Of a stretch of DNA of 64,000 bases, positions 26,145 through 35,200 are shown one piece after another. The stretch comes from Paenibacillus sp. DMB20 (GTDB taxonomy: Bacteria; Bacillota; Bacilli; Paenibacillales; Paenibacillaceae): the NCBI RefSeq assembly GCF_000987955.1, contig NZ_LAZU01000025.1, forward strand, positions 62,001 to 126,000, read 5' to 3'. Within the stretch, counting starts at the first letter, position 1. Every line of letters starts with the position of its first letter. The notes under the pieces are model-generated. The model had not been told where the DNA came from, made no database searches, and saw only the letters and a list, made by a program, of their open reading frames with translations. The position numbers and the translations under genes were made by a program.

Positions 26145-26258
26145 GCGTTTGCTGGACAGAGAAAAAGCCCGTTTCAACGTTTTGATCGAATCGGGCAAGT
26201 TTTTTCAGAGCAACCGAACCCAATAGAAAAAAGATAACGATCAGCCGCCATCAGTCTT

Positions 26259-27044
26259 TTACCTGAGGGAGCCTCTCTTCGCCTTGGTGCATTTTAGACG
26301 ATACCGTCTTCCGTAAGCTTTGCCGTAGGCCACGATGGTGCGAATGGCCCTTGGATTCGGCAGCAGGGTAAACGGACATGGATCGGGATAAAAGTTGACC
26401 TCCAAAATCCATGGTTTGAGCCTCCGGTCCAAGCCGATATCCAAACCGAGCTCGTTCAATTGAGGAAAAGTCCGGCTTAATCTGGCGGCAGTCCAATGGG
26501 CGAGTTTATTCATGCCTCGCCGCACAGTCGAAACCTCTCCGGTGGCGGCATGGGGTGCGAGCAGGACGGAAGGCTCGTAGATCGAGCCCCCTTGGCTTCC
26601 GTTCGTAACGGCTTTGCGGGGGTGGGCCAGGCGTCCGAACGTACCGGTACACTCCCACTGCCTTTTCGGATTGCGCTGAATCATGACGCGAAAATCGAAT
26701 GGACGCCCGTTGTACCTGAGCAGATGAACGCCTTTTTGAACCAGATACCGCTTATGGCGAATGTGTCTGCGGAGGGAAGCGTACATCGATCCGAAGTCGG
26801 CGAAGGCGGGTACATTCATACCGTGTTGGTAACGGTAGCCTTGTTTTGTTTTCTCTACCCGGATAACGCCCTTTCCCTGAGCGCCTTCATCGGGCTTTAC
26901 ATAGACCATGCCATATTGATTGAGCATGCGAGACAAAAGTTGACGGTTCAACCGTCGGGTGAGAGGAATATGTTCCGTCAGCTTTGGGCTGGCGGCCATG
27001 ATTTTTGTTTTCAGGATTTTGCTTCTTGGAGGCTTTTTTGCCAT
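26259..27044 (-). CDS. YheC/YheD-family ATP-grasp protein
   Basis: A 261-residue protein of the YheC/D endospore coat-associated family. The ATP-grasp core is visible: VYVKPDEGAQGKGVIRV (lysine and glycine loop, about 45-61), YLVQKGVHLLRYNGRPFDFRVM (about 98-119) and the metal-binding end WILEVNFYPDP (about 223-233). It has a short, basic N-terminus compared with the ~360-450 residue full YheC/D proteins. The start at MAKKPP is set by AAAGGAAGGACGAGAGAC; the earlier ATG would overlap this site. The family is found in spore-formers; the ligation substrate is unknown. It is divergent from the diaminopropionate cluster. Confidence 0.82.
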   Translation of the reverse strand: MAKKPPRSKILKTKIMAASPKLTEHIPLTRRLNRQLLSRMLNQYGMVYVKPDEGAQGKGVIRVEKTKQGYRYQHGMNVPAFADFGSMYASLRRHIRHKRYLVQKGVHLLRYNGRPFDFRVMIQRNPKRQWECTGTFGRLAHPRKAVTNGSQGGSIYEPSVLLAPHAATGEVSTVRRGMNKLAHWTAARLSRTFPQLNELGLDIGLDRRLKPWILEVNFYPDPCPFTLLPNPRAIRTIVAYGKAYGRRYRLKCTKAKRGSLR

Positions 27045-27293
27045 GTCTCTCGTCCTTCCTTTCAAGAATGGGCTGGTAGCTTAGCAATCTATTATATGGC
27101 CAAAGGAACGGCAGGGTGTGGTTAAGCCGCCTATGCTGTGCGGATCCTTCCGCAATAATAGGCCTGCATTGACGTTTTATCCCGGGCAGCCCTACGTTTT
27201 GAAGGTGGGGCCAAGAACATGACCAAGCACGCATTGCATAAAGTGGATTGAAGGAACAGGCACATTAGGTCCAACTGAGAGGAGGCCCGTTTT

Positions 27294-28559
27294 ATGATCT
27301 CGTCTGCAATTCTTCAGGAGGTTATTGAACGGATTGGCAAGTACTGTCCCTGGTATGTTCATAGGCTTGGTGCTCTTCAGATAGACGAATCTTATCGATT
27401 GGAACAACTGCCGCTGATCACCTCATCCGTTCTGGAGAAGCATTATTATTCAGACGATAATCCGCTTCAAGGCTCAGAAGGACTTTACAAATACCGCACG
27501 TCCGGCACCAGCTCGGGCAGACGCAAAATCATATATTATTCCGAGGCCGATGAAGCGGAATATATGCGGATTAAGCTGAATGTTTTCCGTACCGTTTTAG
27601 GCACGTCCGGCTATCGAACCGCCTTGGCGGATATGGGAACGGGCCATGCGGAAGCGACGGCCGTCCAGGTGTTCAGGGAACTGGGAATGGAGGTTGAATC
27701 GATTCCCTACACGCTGCCGATCGAACAGCATTTGGATCGATTGCAAAGCTTTCGGCCTGAGGTGCTCTACACGATGCCGTCAATTTTGGAGCGTATACTG
27801 CTTGCTTCCGAGCATCCCGAGGCATATGGCATCCGCCATGTTATTCTCGTGGGGGAGATGGCCCCTGCCGGTTGGATCCGGCGTGCCGCCGAACGTCTTG
27901 GCATTGATGAGGAACGGATTACGGATACGTACGGCTCCATTGAAATGGGTACGATAGCCTATCATTCGCCGCAGCACGGACGTTATTTGCTGGCCGAGGG
28001 GTTGAGTGCTGAAGGGGTCGGGGCAGAAGATCTCGGCGAAGGGATAGAACCGCTTCCCGGGAAGGAACAGGTGCTTGTTCTGACTTCGACGGTACGGGAG
28101 GCATTTCCTGCGATACGTTATGTAACGTATGACGTGGTTCGAGATTTACGCCCCATTACCGTAGACGGGGTGGAGCGGATGAGTTTTCAGAGCATCGTCA
28201 AACGAATCGGGCCGGACCTCAAGCATGGCGAGAAGATTAGCATTTACGATATCGAGGATGTCGTGAACCGGCACCTCTCGCGGGTAAGCGTTCGCGTCCA
28301 TATGGATAGAGAGGGACTAAAGGTATTTGTATACGGTACCGATAACGATGGGCTGAATCGTGCGGACAACGCCGTGACGCCGGAAATGCTGGAAGCCATC
28401 CGGCAGGATTTGGAGGAACGCATACCGGAGATCGGGGCGATGATCCGGTCGGGAATCATCGGCCGTATTCGGGTGGCGGGCGGCAGCTTTCAAGATGAGG
28501 AACAGCGCCGGTCGGTAAAGCACAAGAAAATTTACTATGACAAAAATGAGGGATCGTAA
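27294..28559 (+). CDS. adenylate-forming enzyme, PaaK/CapK-like
   Basis: A 421-residue acyl-adenylate-forming protein. The ATP loop is YRTSGTSSGRRK (about 67-78), the nucleotide-binding motif is DTYGSIEMG (211-219), and VTYDVVRDL holds the ribose-binding Asp and hinge Arg; the C-terminal subdomain ends with a Lys-rich HKKIYYDKN. The protein is of phenylacetate-CoA ligase size rather than NRPS A-domain size and has no carrier domain. It starts a tight operon with SbnA- and SbnB-like genes: its stop overlaps the next start (TAATG). The acid it activates and the acceptor (CoA, amine or carrier) are unknown; coupling to 2,3-diaminopropionate is inferred from context. Confidence 0.8.
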   Translation: MISSAILQEVIERIGKYCPWYVHRLGALQIDESYRLEQLPLITSSVLEKHYYSDDNPLQGSEGLYKYRTSGTSSGRRKIIYYSEADEAEYMRIKLNVFRTVLGTSGYRTALADMGTGHAEATAVQVFRELGMEVESIPYTLPIEQHLDRLQSFRPEVLYTMPSILERILLASEHPEAYGIRHVILVGEMAPAGWIRRAAERLGIDEERITDTYGSIEMGTIAYHSPQHGRYLLAEGLSAEGVGAEDLGEGIEPLPGKEQVLVLTSTVREAFPAIRYVTYDVVRDLRPITVDGVERMSFQSIVKRIGPDLKHGEKISIYDIEDVVNRHLSRVSVRVHMDREGLKVFVYGTDNDGLNRADNAVTPEMLEAIRQDLEERIPEIGAMIRSGIIGRIRVAGGSFQDEEQRRSVKHKKIYYDKNEGS

Positions 28560-29527
28560 TGAAGCTCGAGGGAGGTATTGTCGATACCATCGGCGACACG
28601 CCGCTTATTCGCCTGTCGCAGCTGTTTCAAGATGCTCCGTTTGATGCTTATGCCAAGCTGGAGGGCATGAATCCCGGAGGAAGCGGGAAGGACCGGCCTG
28701 CGCTTTATTTACTGAAGGAAGCAATCCGCCGCGGGGATATTACGGAGCGCAGCGTCGTAGTAGAGTCCAGTTCAGGGAATCTGGCCATCAGTCTGGCCCA
28801 GTTGTGCCGCTATCTGGGGCTGCGTTTTATATGCGTGGTTGACCCCCGAACGACCGAGCAGCATAAGAGCATCATCCGCGGCTTTGGAGGAGAAATCGAT
28901 CTCGTATCCGAGCCTGACGAGGAAACGGGCGAGTTTTTGCCGGCGCGAATACGGCGGGTAAAGGAATTGGTTCGCCAAATTCCGCATGCTTATTGGACGA
29001 ATCAGTATGGGAACCTGGACAACAGTTTGTCCCACACCGAGATGACGATGAAGGAAATTTGCGATGAGCTGGGGCCCATCGATTATTTGTTCTGCGGCGT
29101 CAGCTCCTGCGGCACGATTCGCGGCTGCTCGGACTATATAAGGTCCAAAGGTCAGCATACCAAAATTGTGGCCGTCGACGCTGCCGGAAGCGTGATTTTC
29201 GGCGGAAAGAAAAGCTCCCGCCGCTTTCCGGGCCTAGGGGCGGGCATCGTTCCGGGGCTGTATCATCCGGAGGTAGCGGATGAGGTGTTGTATGTGTCCG
29301 ACCGGGATTGCGTGGAAGGCTGCCGTCTGCTTGTAAGGAGAGAGTCCATTATGGCGGGCGCATCATCGGGCGGCGTCATTTCAGCGATGCTTCGCATGAA
29401 AGCACGCATTCCCAAAGGAGCCGTATGCGCAGCGATCCTGCCCGACAGGGGGGAACGGTACATGGATACCGTATATAACGATGATTGGGTGCGGCGGGAG
29501 CTTGGTTTCGATCCCCGTTTGCCGTAA
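28559..29527 (+). CDS. sbnA: SbnA-like N-(2-amino-2-carboxyethyl)-L-glutamate synthase
   Basis: A 322-residue PLP enzyme of the cysteine-synthase fold. PLP Lys44 lies in NPGGSGKDRPA, ESSSGNLAISLA binds the substrate carboxylate, and CGVSSCGTIRGCSDY is the phosphate-binding loop typical of SbnA rather than CysK. In staphylococci SbnA joins O-phosphoserine and glutamate to ACEGA, which SbnB then oxidises to L-2,3-diaminopropionate. Translation is coupled to the upstream adenylating enzyme and the SbnB-like gene starts 11 bases downstream, confirming the pathway assignment. The usual siderophore synthetases are absent. Confidence 0.88.
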   Translation: MKLEGGIVDTIGDTPLIRLSQLFQDAPFDAYAKLEGMNPGGSGKDRPALYLLKEAIRRGDITERSVVVESSSGNLAISLAQLCRYLGLRFICVVDPRTTEQHKSIIRGFGGEIDLVSEPDEETGEFLPARIRRVKELVRQIPHAYWTNQYGNLDNSLSHTEMTMKEICDELGPIDYLFCGVSSCGTIRGCSDYIRSKGQHTKIVAVDAAGSVIFGGKKSSRRFPGLGAGIVPGLYHPEVADEVLYVSDRDCVEGCRLLVRRESIMAGASSGGVISAMLRMKARIPKGAVCAAILPDRGERYMDTVYNDDWVRRELGFDPRLP

Positions 29528-29538
29528 GGAGGGGGAGC

Positions 29539-30504
29539 ATGCTTTATCTGAACGATAGCCATATCCAGGAACTGGGAATCGACTGGCAAGTTTTGATCGG
29601 TATCATAAAGGATGTTATCCGGGTCGAGGATGCGGGCGACTGCGTGTTTCCGCTTAAGCCCTATTTGAGATTCGGAGACCCCGGGAACCGGATCATTGCG
29701 ATGCCGGCTTATGTGGGAGGAAGCTTCGACCTGGCCGGAATCAAATGGATTGCCAGCTTTCCGCAAAACCATCTCCACGGACTGCCGCGCGCGCACAACA
29801 CCGTCATATTAAACGATACGGAGACGGGAGAACCGCTGGCCTTTCTGAACAGCGGAATGCTGAGCGGACTCCGGACGGCGGCGGTCAGCGGCGTGATGCT
29901 TCAAGCTTATGTTGAGGCCAGGCAGCCCCCTGGATTGAAAATGGGCATTATCGGCTGGGGGCCGATCGGTCGTCTTCACTTGGATATGTGCGCCGCGGTT
30001 CTCGGCGGGAAGCTGGAGCAGGTTATTTTGCATGACCTTCGAGGAATTGATCCCGAAACCGTACCCGCCGAATTGCGGGACATTACGGTTATAACGGATG
30101 ATTGGCGCACCGCATACCGTCAAGCCGACGTCATCGCTACCTGTACGGTTTCGGCGAATCGGTACATTGACGAGGCCCCGGAGGAGGGAAAGCTGCTGCT
30201 GGGTGTTTCCCTTCGCGATTACATTCCCGAAAGCGTTGCCCATATCAATACGATCGTGGTCGACGATTGGAATGAAGTTTGCCGGGAAAATACCGATGTG
30301 GAGCAGCTGCATCTCCGGTACGGTTTGCAATCGTCGGACGTCCGTACGCTGGCCGATGTGGTTTGCCGCGGCGCCCTCTTCCGCAGGGAAGCAGCGGGCA
30401 CGGTCTATTTTAACCCGATGGGTTTGGCTATTTTCGATATTGGGATCGCTGGACATTACTGGCGCAAGGCGGTTAAGCTTGGCAAGGGAGTAAAGCTCCC
30501 GTAA
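29539..30504 (+). CDS. sbnB: SbnB-like ACEGA dehydrogenase (2,3-diaminopropionate synthesis)
   Basis: A 321-residue member of the ornithine cyclodeaminase / mu-crystallin family. The NAD-binding loop is GIIGWGPIGRLHL (about 137-149), with IKWIASFPQN and SGLRTAAVSG in the substrate domain. With SbnA it releases L-2,3-diaminopropionate and 2-oxoglutarate from ACEGA. The start follows TAAGGAGGGGGAGC. It is the last gene of the three-gene operon. The next gene has its own promoter and leader, so the visible operon ends here. Confidence 0.88.
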   Translation: MLYLNDSHIQELGIDWQVLIGIIKDVIRVEDAGDCVFPLKPYLRFGDPGNRIIAMPAYVGGSFDLAGIKWIASFPQNHLHGLPRAHNTVILNDTETGEPLAFLNSGMLSGLRTAAVSGVMLQAYVEARQPPGLKMGIIGWGPIGRLHLDMCAAVLGGKLEQVILHDLRGIDPETVPAELRDITVITDDWRTAYRQADVIATCTVSANRYIDEAPEEGKLLLGVSLRDYIPESVAHINTIVVDDWNEVCRENTDVEQLHLRYGLQSSDVRTLADVVCRGALFRREAAGTVYFNPMGLAIFDIGIAGHYWRKAVKLGKGVKLP

Positions 30505-30513
30505 GGCGGGAAC

Positions 30514-30543
30514 TAGACGGAGCAGGAATATATTTGTTATAAT
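30514..30543 (+). promoter_or_regulatory. promoter of the ABC-F leader
   Basis: Consensus TATAAT (30538-30543) with TAGACG (30514-30519) 18 bases upstream. Confidence 0.6.
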
Positions 30544-30549
30544 GTAAAC

Positions 30550-30906
30550 AATTCATTCCAAGAAATGCGAGGTAACGCGATCCGATGAAGTAAGACACCC
30601 TTTCTTTTCCGACAACTGCAAGTTTAATGCAGGCGTTTTCTCTACGGCGGTAGGGGGAAAGATTTGGTGTGTCTGAAAACAAGGATACGTTGCCCTTCAA
30701 TTTATCGGGTAAGCATAAGCTCATGGAATCTCTCTTTGCTGCTTTTGCAAAGAAGGTGCTGGAAGTGGAATGGACAGCCGGGATGGAAGTCCGCGGAGCT
30801 TTTATGCGTATACTGAATTCAGATAACTTATTCTTTTCCGGTCATCCGCCGCAGACAATCGTCTGCGGTTTTTTCGTGAGTTTTCACATGGAAAGGATGA
30901 AGGAAA
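30550..30906 (+). promoter_or_regulatory. attenuator-like leader upstream of the ABC-F gene
   Basis: About 357 bases of leader. It holds a micro-frame ATG-AAG-TAA (30584-30592) and a frame starting at GTG 30669 (behind AGGGGGAAAG) that runs past the ABC-F start to 30968. The terminator hairpin CCGCAGAC/GTCTGCGG sits 30 bases before the gene. GTCCGCGG at 30789-30796 could pair (7 of 8) with the terminator's left arm as an antiterminator. This resembles antibiotic-induced leaders of ABC-F resistance genes. Confidence 0.55.
30849..30874 (+). terminator. leader terminator before the ABC-F gene
   Basis: The eight-base stem CCGCAGAC/GTCTGCGG with a four-base loop and six T, positioned upstream of the coding region. 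Confidence 0.85.
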
Positions 30907-32763
30907 ATGACAACGATTTTAAAAGCGACAGATCTCAGCATCGAGCTGCAAGGAAATATTTTATTTGAAAATGTTCAATTGGAGATAGCGGAAGGAGAAA
31001 GGCTGGCGTTGTTTGGACGCAACGGCTCCGGGAAATCCACTCTCTTGTCCATATTGACGGGCGTAAGGGAGCCTTCGTCCGGCAGGTTGGAAATGATCCT
31101 TCCGCGCCACAAATGGGGATGGATGAAGCAGCAGGATCAGCATGATGACGATCTATCGGCTCTTGATGCCGTAAGGCGCGGCAGCAGCGAAAATTTATGG
31201 AAGCTAAAGCAAGGGCTTGCCGAAGCCGAACGCCTCATGGAAACGGTTGAGACAGAGCAAAATCCGGAGGTGCTGGAGAAGTACGGCCACATGCTTGGCG
31301 AGTATGAGACGCTCGGCGGGTTCCAGTGGGAAACGGAAGTGGAAAAATCCATGACGATGCTGGGCCTTGGAGCCGAGCTGTGGCCGGTTTCCTTTCACCA
31401 ACTGAGCGGCGGGCAAAAAACGAGGGCCATGCTTTCGTCACTTCTCGTTTCGGAGCCGCAGTTTCTGCTGCTGGATGAACCGACCAACCATCTGGACGGG
31501 GAAAGTTTGCGTTGGCTTGAACAGTGGCTCGCTTCCTATAAGGGTACCGTATTATTTGTGTCCCATGACCGGGAGTTTATCGATAGGACGGCGACCGCTG
31601 TCTGCGAGCTGACGTCGGAAGGGCTAAAGCGTTATAAGGGAGGCTATTCCGATTACCGGAGGGAGAAGGAGAGGGAACTGCGGGAGCATGAGGCTCTTCA
31701 CCGGAAGCAGGAGCTCGAACGGAAAGCCCTTGAGGAATCGATCCGCAATTACCAGGAATGGTTTCATCAGGCGCATGATTCCGCCGCCGCACAGAATGAG
31801 GTCAAGATCACGGCAAGCTTTTATAAAGCGAAGGCGAAGAAAAATGTTTCCCGCTACCATGCCAAACAGAAGGCGCTGGAACGCCTGAAAGCGGAGGCCG
31901 TGGGCAAACCGCGGCAGGATCCGAAACTGCACATGAAGCTCGGGGCGGAGGAATTCGGCGCCCGGACTCTGATCCGCGTCGAAGAAGTTTCCTTCGGATA
32001 CGGAAGCGGACTTCTGTTTGACAAGCTGCGCTTCCAATTGTCGAGAGGTGACCGTCTGGCTGTCCGGGGGCCGAACGGCAGCGGCAAGACGACGCTGCTG
32101 AAGCTGCTGCTGGGAGAACTGGAACCCGTAGAGGGGCGGATCATTCGGCATCCGGCGCTGAAGATCGGCTACTTCTCTCAGGAGTTGGAAGGTCTTAATC
32201 TGAGTGCGACCCTGCTTGACAGCCTGCTCGGCCTGCCGGATATGACGCAAAGCAGGGCACGGACGCTGCTGGGCTGCTTTTTGTTCAGCAGGGATGACGT
32301 ATTCAAAACCATCGGGGATCTCAGCATGGGGGAAAAGTGCAGAGCCGCCTTCCTGAAGCTCTATTTCAGCGGCGCCCATTTGCTCGTTCTGGATGAACCG
32401 ACCAACTATCTGGACGTGGACACAAGGGAAGTGATCGAAGACGTGCTTCAATCCTACCCGGGAGCGATCGCGCTTGTTTCGCACGACAGGTATCTCGTCC
32501 GCAAGATCGCTAACCGGCTGCTTACGCTGAATGGGGACGGGAAGCCGGTCTGGTTCGAAGGAAGCGTACAGGAGGAGGAAGAGCAGGCATCGCGCACCCA
32601 TGTAATCCGGGGAGACAGCGGGAAGGAGAACCGGCGGATGGAGCTGGAATACCGGATTCAGGAGCTTCTGCTTGGAATATCCGGCGACGCTACGGAAGAA
32701 GAGGGACAGATGAGGGAAATCCGGGCGCTGCGCCTGGAACTGGAACAGCTCCGCGACAGCTAA
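30907..32763 (+). CDS. ABC-F family ATPase, possible ribosome-protection protein
   Basis: A 618-residue soluble protein with two ABC domains and no membrane segments. Domain 1 has Walker A GRNGSGKST (37-45), LSGGQ (166-170) and LLLDEPTNHLD (about 187-197); a long basic linker (about 245-335, rich in Arg/Lys/Glu) follows; domain 2 has GPNGSGKTT, LSMGEKC and LLVLDEPTNYLD. A C-terminal helical tail (about 560-618) is present. ABC-F proteins bind the ribosomal E site; the Vga/Lsa/VmlR type dislodges antibiotics. The attenuator-like leader supports a resistance-type member, but a housekeeping role is possible. The start follows AAGGATGAAGGAAA. Confidence 0.87.
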   Translation: MTTILKATDLSIELQGNILFENVQLEIAEGERLALFGRNGSGKSTLLSILTGVREPSSGRLEMILPRHKWGWMKQQDQHDDDLSALDAVRRGSSENLWKLKQGLAEAERLMETVETEQNPEVLEKYGHMLGEYETLGGFQWETEVEKSMTMLGLGAELWPVSFHQLSGGQKTRAMLSSLLVSEPQFLLLDEPTNHLDGESLRWLEQWLASYKGTVLFVSHDREFIDRTATAVCELTSEGLKRYKGGYSDYRREKERELREHEALHRKQELERKALEESIRNYQEWFHQAHDSAAAQNEVKITASFYKAKAKKNVSRYHAKQKALERLKAEAVGKPRQDPKLHMKLGAEEFGARTLIRVEEVSFGYGSGLLFDKLRFQLSRGDRLAVRGPNGSGKTTLLKLLLGELEPVEGRIIRHPALKIGYFSQELEGLNLSATLLDSLLGLPDMTQSRARTLLGCFLFSRDDVFKTIGDLSMGEKCRAAFLKLYFSGAHLLVLDEPTNYLDVDTREVIEDVLQSYPGAIALVSHDRYLVRKIANRLLTLNGDGKPVWFEGSVQEEEEQASRTHVIRGDSGKENRRMELEYRIQELLLGISGDATEEEGQMREIRALRLELEQLRDS

Positions 32764-32864
32764 CGTTCATGCGTTCAAACACAGGTTCAGCTGTTCATTA
32801 AGTTATAAGCTTCTTGAATGCGCGAAGTATTCTGACCGAGGATTAATGATAGGAGATGAAAAAG

Positions 32865-33701
32865 ATGACGGCAGACGAAATCGTGAAGTTCATCAGCAAG
32901 GAGCTGGAAGGAGTTCCGGGAATCGCAGGAGTCGTGCTGGGCGGGTCCAGGGCCAGAGGCAATGCCGGGCCCGCCTCGGATATCGATATCGGCATATATT
33001 ATGACGAGTCAGACGGTTTCAGCGTCGGTGATTTGAGCCGGATCGCTGGCCAGTTTGACGACGAGCACCGGGAAAACCTGGTTTCCCCGCTTGGCGGATG
33101 GGGTCCGTGGGTGAATGCGGGCGGCTGGCTGGTGGTCCAAGGCCTGCACGTCGACCTTATACTGCGCGATATTAACCGGGTGTCGCGGGTGATCGACGAT
33201 TGCTTGTCGGGAAACGTTTCGACGCATTACCATGCCGGACACCCGCATGCGTTTTTGAATGTAATGTACATGGGAGAAGTGTCCGTCTGCAAAGTCTTAT
33301 CTGATCCTAACGGGAAAATAGCGGCATTAAAAGCCAAGACGAATCCTTATCCTTCCGAGCTGCAAAAGGCCTTGATCGGCTATTTCAGGTTCGAGGCCTC
33401 CTTTTCTTCAATCCATGCGGACAGCAGCGCGAGCAGAGACGATATTTCTTTTGTCGCCGGTTGTTGCTTCCGGACGATAGCCTGCATGAATCAAGCCCTG
33501 TTCGCCAAGAATAAGGAGTACTGCATCAACGAGAAAAAGGCGGCGGCCTTGGTTAACGGTTTTTCGGTCAAACCCAAGGATTACAAGGAGCGCGTCGACA
33601 GGATCTTTACCCTTCTTTCAACGGATGAGACCCAAACAAGAGAAGGCGTTGACCTGCTAAAGGAGCTTGTCCGGGAAACCGATATGCTGCTTGATCAATA
33701 G
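32865..33701 (+). CDS. nucleotidyltransferase-fold protein
   Basis: A 278-residue protein with an MNT-type domain: GGSRARGNAGPASDIDIGIYY (start of the motif at about residue 26; here the G-S and D-x-D residues of pol-beta nucleotidyltransferases are present) and a third acidic position in HVDLILRD. The C-terminal half is helical. The start at MTADEI is chosen because AGGAG touches the earlier ATG but is nine bases from this one. Relatives include aminoglycoside nucleotidyltransferases and many uncharacterised proteins. It sits 100 bases after the ABC-F gene; a shared drug-resistance role is only suggestive. No HEPN toxin partner is visible. Confidence 0.75.
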   Translation: MTADEIVKFISKELEGVPGIAGVVLGGSRARGNAGPASDIDIGIYYDESDGFSVGDLSRIAGQFDDEHRENLVSPLGGWGPWVNAGGWLVVQGLHVDLILRDINRVSRVIDDCLSGNVSTHYHAGHPHAFLNVMYMGEVSVCKVLSDPNGKIAALKAKTNPYPSELQKALIGYFRFEASFSSIHADSSASRDDISFVAGCCFRTIACMNQALFAKNKEYCINEKKAAALVNGFSVKPKDYKERVDRIFTLLSTDETQTREGVDLLKELVRETDMLLDQ

Positions 33702-33742
33702 AAGTTTTTTCGACAACCGGCCACAAGAACAAGCATATTAAC

Positions 33743-33771
33743 TTGTCATTCGAGAGATAATTGAATATAAT
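33743..33771 (+). promoter_or_regulatory. pheST promoter
   Basis: TTGTCA, a 17-base spacer and consensus TATAAT. Confidence 0.75.
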
Positions 33772-33789
33772 AATGGCTATATATGCTGA

Positions 33790-34092
33790 TATATTGAAAT
33801 GCGTTGAAGGAGAAGAGTAAGCAGTGCCTCTGTACAGGGAGGAGACACCGGAGATTGAGAGTGTCTCTATGGAAACAGGCTGCCGAAGTTCGCTCCGGAG
33901 CAGTTCCCTGAACCCGGCGCTTTGCCGTTCAGTAGGGGATATCGGGTTCCGATCCGTTACGTCGGTCAAAGTGAGTTCGAGGTATTGAAGCACGGAATAA
34001 CTTGGTTATTTTAGCCTTTAAATCCGGACTAACAAGGGTGGTACCACGGTCTTTTCGTCCCTTTCGGGAGAAAAGGCCTTTTTGTTTTGGTT
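33790..34092 (+). promoter_or_regulatory. T-box riboswitch (phenylalanine-type) of pheST
   Basis: The T-box AGGGTGGTACCACGG is at 34035-34049, followed by the terminator GGTCTTTTC/GAAAAGGCC with a T-rich tail. The probable specifier UUC (Phe) is at 33889-33891 within GAAG-TTC-GCTCC, the same context as the ilv leader. Uncharged tRNA-Phe would permit read-through into pheS. Confidence 0.88.
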
Positions 34093-34137
34093 GACCTGTC
34101 TAGACATCTTGAGACCATGAAGGGGGCATGAAAGGCC

Positions 34138-35172
34138 ATGAAGGAAAAATTGTTGGCATTAAAACAGGAGGCTCTCGGCCTGCTGCGGGAGATCGCGGAT
34201 CCGAACAGCCTGAACGATCTGCGGGTTAAATATTTGGGCAAAAAAGGGGCCTTGACCGAAATTTTGAGAGGAATGGGATCCCTCAGCGCGGAAGAGCGTC
34301 CGGTTATCGGCCAGGTGGCCAATGACGTGCGCGGCGCGATTGAAGCAGTGATATCGGGCAAACAGGAGGAATTCCAGCGGAAGGAAACCGAAGAGCGCCT
34401 GCGCGCAGAAAAGGTTGACGTTACCCTGCCGGGACGGAAGCTCCCTCAAGGGTCCGTGCATCCTCTTAGCAAAGTGATTCAGGATATCGAAGATATTTTT
34501 ATCGGAATGGGTTACCGCGTGGCGGAAGGCCCGGAGGTGGAGACGGATTATTTTAACTTTGAAGCCTTGAATCTTCCGAAGAACCACCCGGCCCGCGATA
34601 TGCAGGATTCCTTCTATTTGACCGAGGATCTGCTGATGCGTACGCAAACCTCGCCGGTGCAGGCCCGGACGATGCTGGAGATGAAAGGGGAAACCCCCGT
34701 CAAAATCATTTGTCCCGGCCGCGTGTTCCGTCGGGACGATGATGATGCGACTCACTCCTTCCAATTCCATCAAATCGAGGGGCTGGTGATCGGAAGCGGC
34801 ATCCGGATGAGCGATTTGAAAGGCACGCTGCTTCAGTTCGTTCGCGAAATGTTCGGGGAGAACACGCAAATCCGGCTTCGTCCGAGCTTTTTCCCGTTCA
34901 CCGAACCAAGCGCCGAAGTTGACGTATCCTGCGTGAAATGCGGCGGCAGCGGCTGCCGGGTATGCAAGCAGACGGGCTGGCTGGAAATTTTGGGCTGCGG
35001 CATGGTGCATCCGAAAGTACTTGAGATGGGCGGATACGATCCGGAGAAGTACAGCGGTTTCGCTTTCGGGATGGGCGTGGAACGGATTGCGATGCTGAAA
35101 TACGGCGTGGACGACATCCGGCATTTCTATAATAACGATATGTCGTTCCTGAAACAGTTTGCTCGGATCTAA
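34138..35172 (+). CDS. pheS: phenylalanyl-tRNA synthetase alpha subunit
   Basis: Class II synthetase subunit that carries the active site of the alpha2-beta2 enzyme. The 344-residue protein has the N-terminal coiled coil, motif 1 around [21 protein letters not shown], motif 2 ([22 protein letters not shown]), a Cys-rich insert ([16 protein letters not shown]) and motif 3 [14 protein letters not shown]. It is controlled by the T-box upstream and is 28 bases before pheT. Confidence 0.97.
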   Translation: MKEKLLALKQEALGLLREIADPNSLNDLRVKYLGKKGALTEILRGMGSLSAEERPVIGQVANDVRGAIEAVISGKQEEFQRKETEERLRAEKVDVTLPGRKLPQGSVHPLSKVIQDIEDIFIGMGYRVAEGPEVETDYFNFEALNLPKNHPARDMQDSFYLTEDLLMRTQTSPVQARTMLEMKGETPVKIICPGRVFRRDDDDATHSFQFHQIEGLVIGSGIRMSDLKGTLLQFVREMFGENTQIRLRPSFFPFTEPSAEVDVSCVKCGGSGCRVCKQTGWLEILGCGMVHPKVLEMGGYDPEKYSGFAFGMGVERIAMLKYGVDDIRHFYNNDMSFLKQFARI

Positions 35173-35200
35173 CTTAATCAAAAGAAGGAAGTGAACGGAC

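Noticed and set aside
30669..30968. 99-codon GTG frame upstream of the ABC-F gene as an independent gene
   Set aside because: It crosses the terminator and the ABC-F start. It may be a leader frame, so it is described under the leader rather than as a gene.
32865..33701. Nucleotidyltransferase as part of an MNT/HEPN toxin-antitoxin pair
   Set aside because: No HEPN partner lies next to it; neighbours are the ABC-F gene and the pheS leader.
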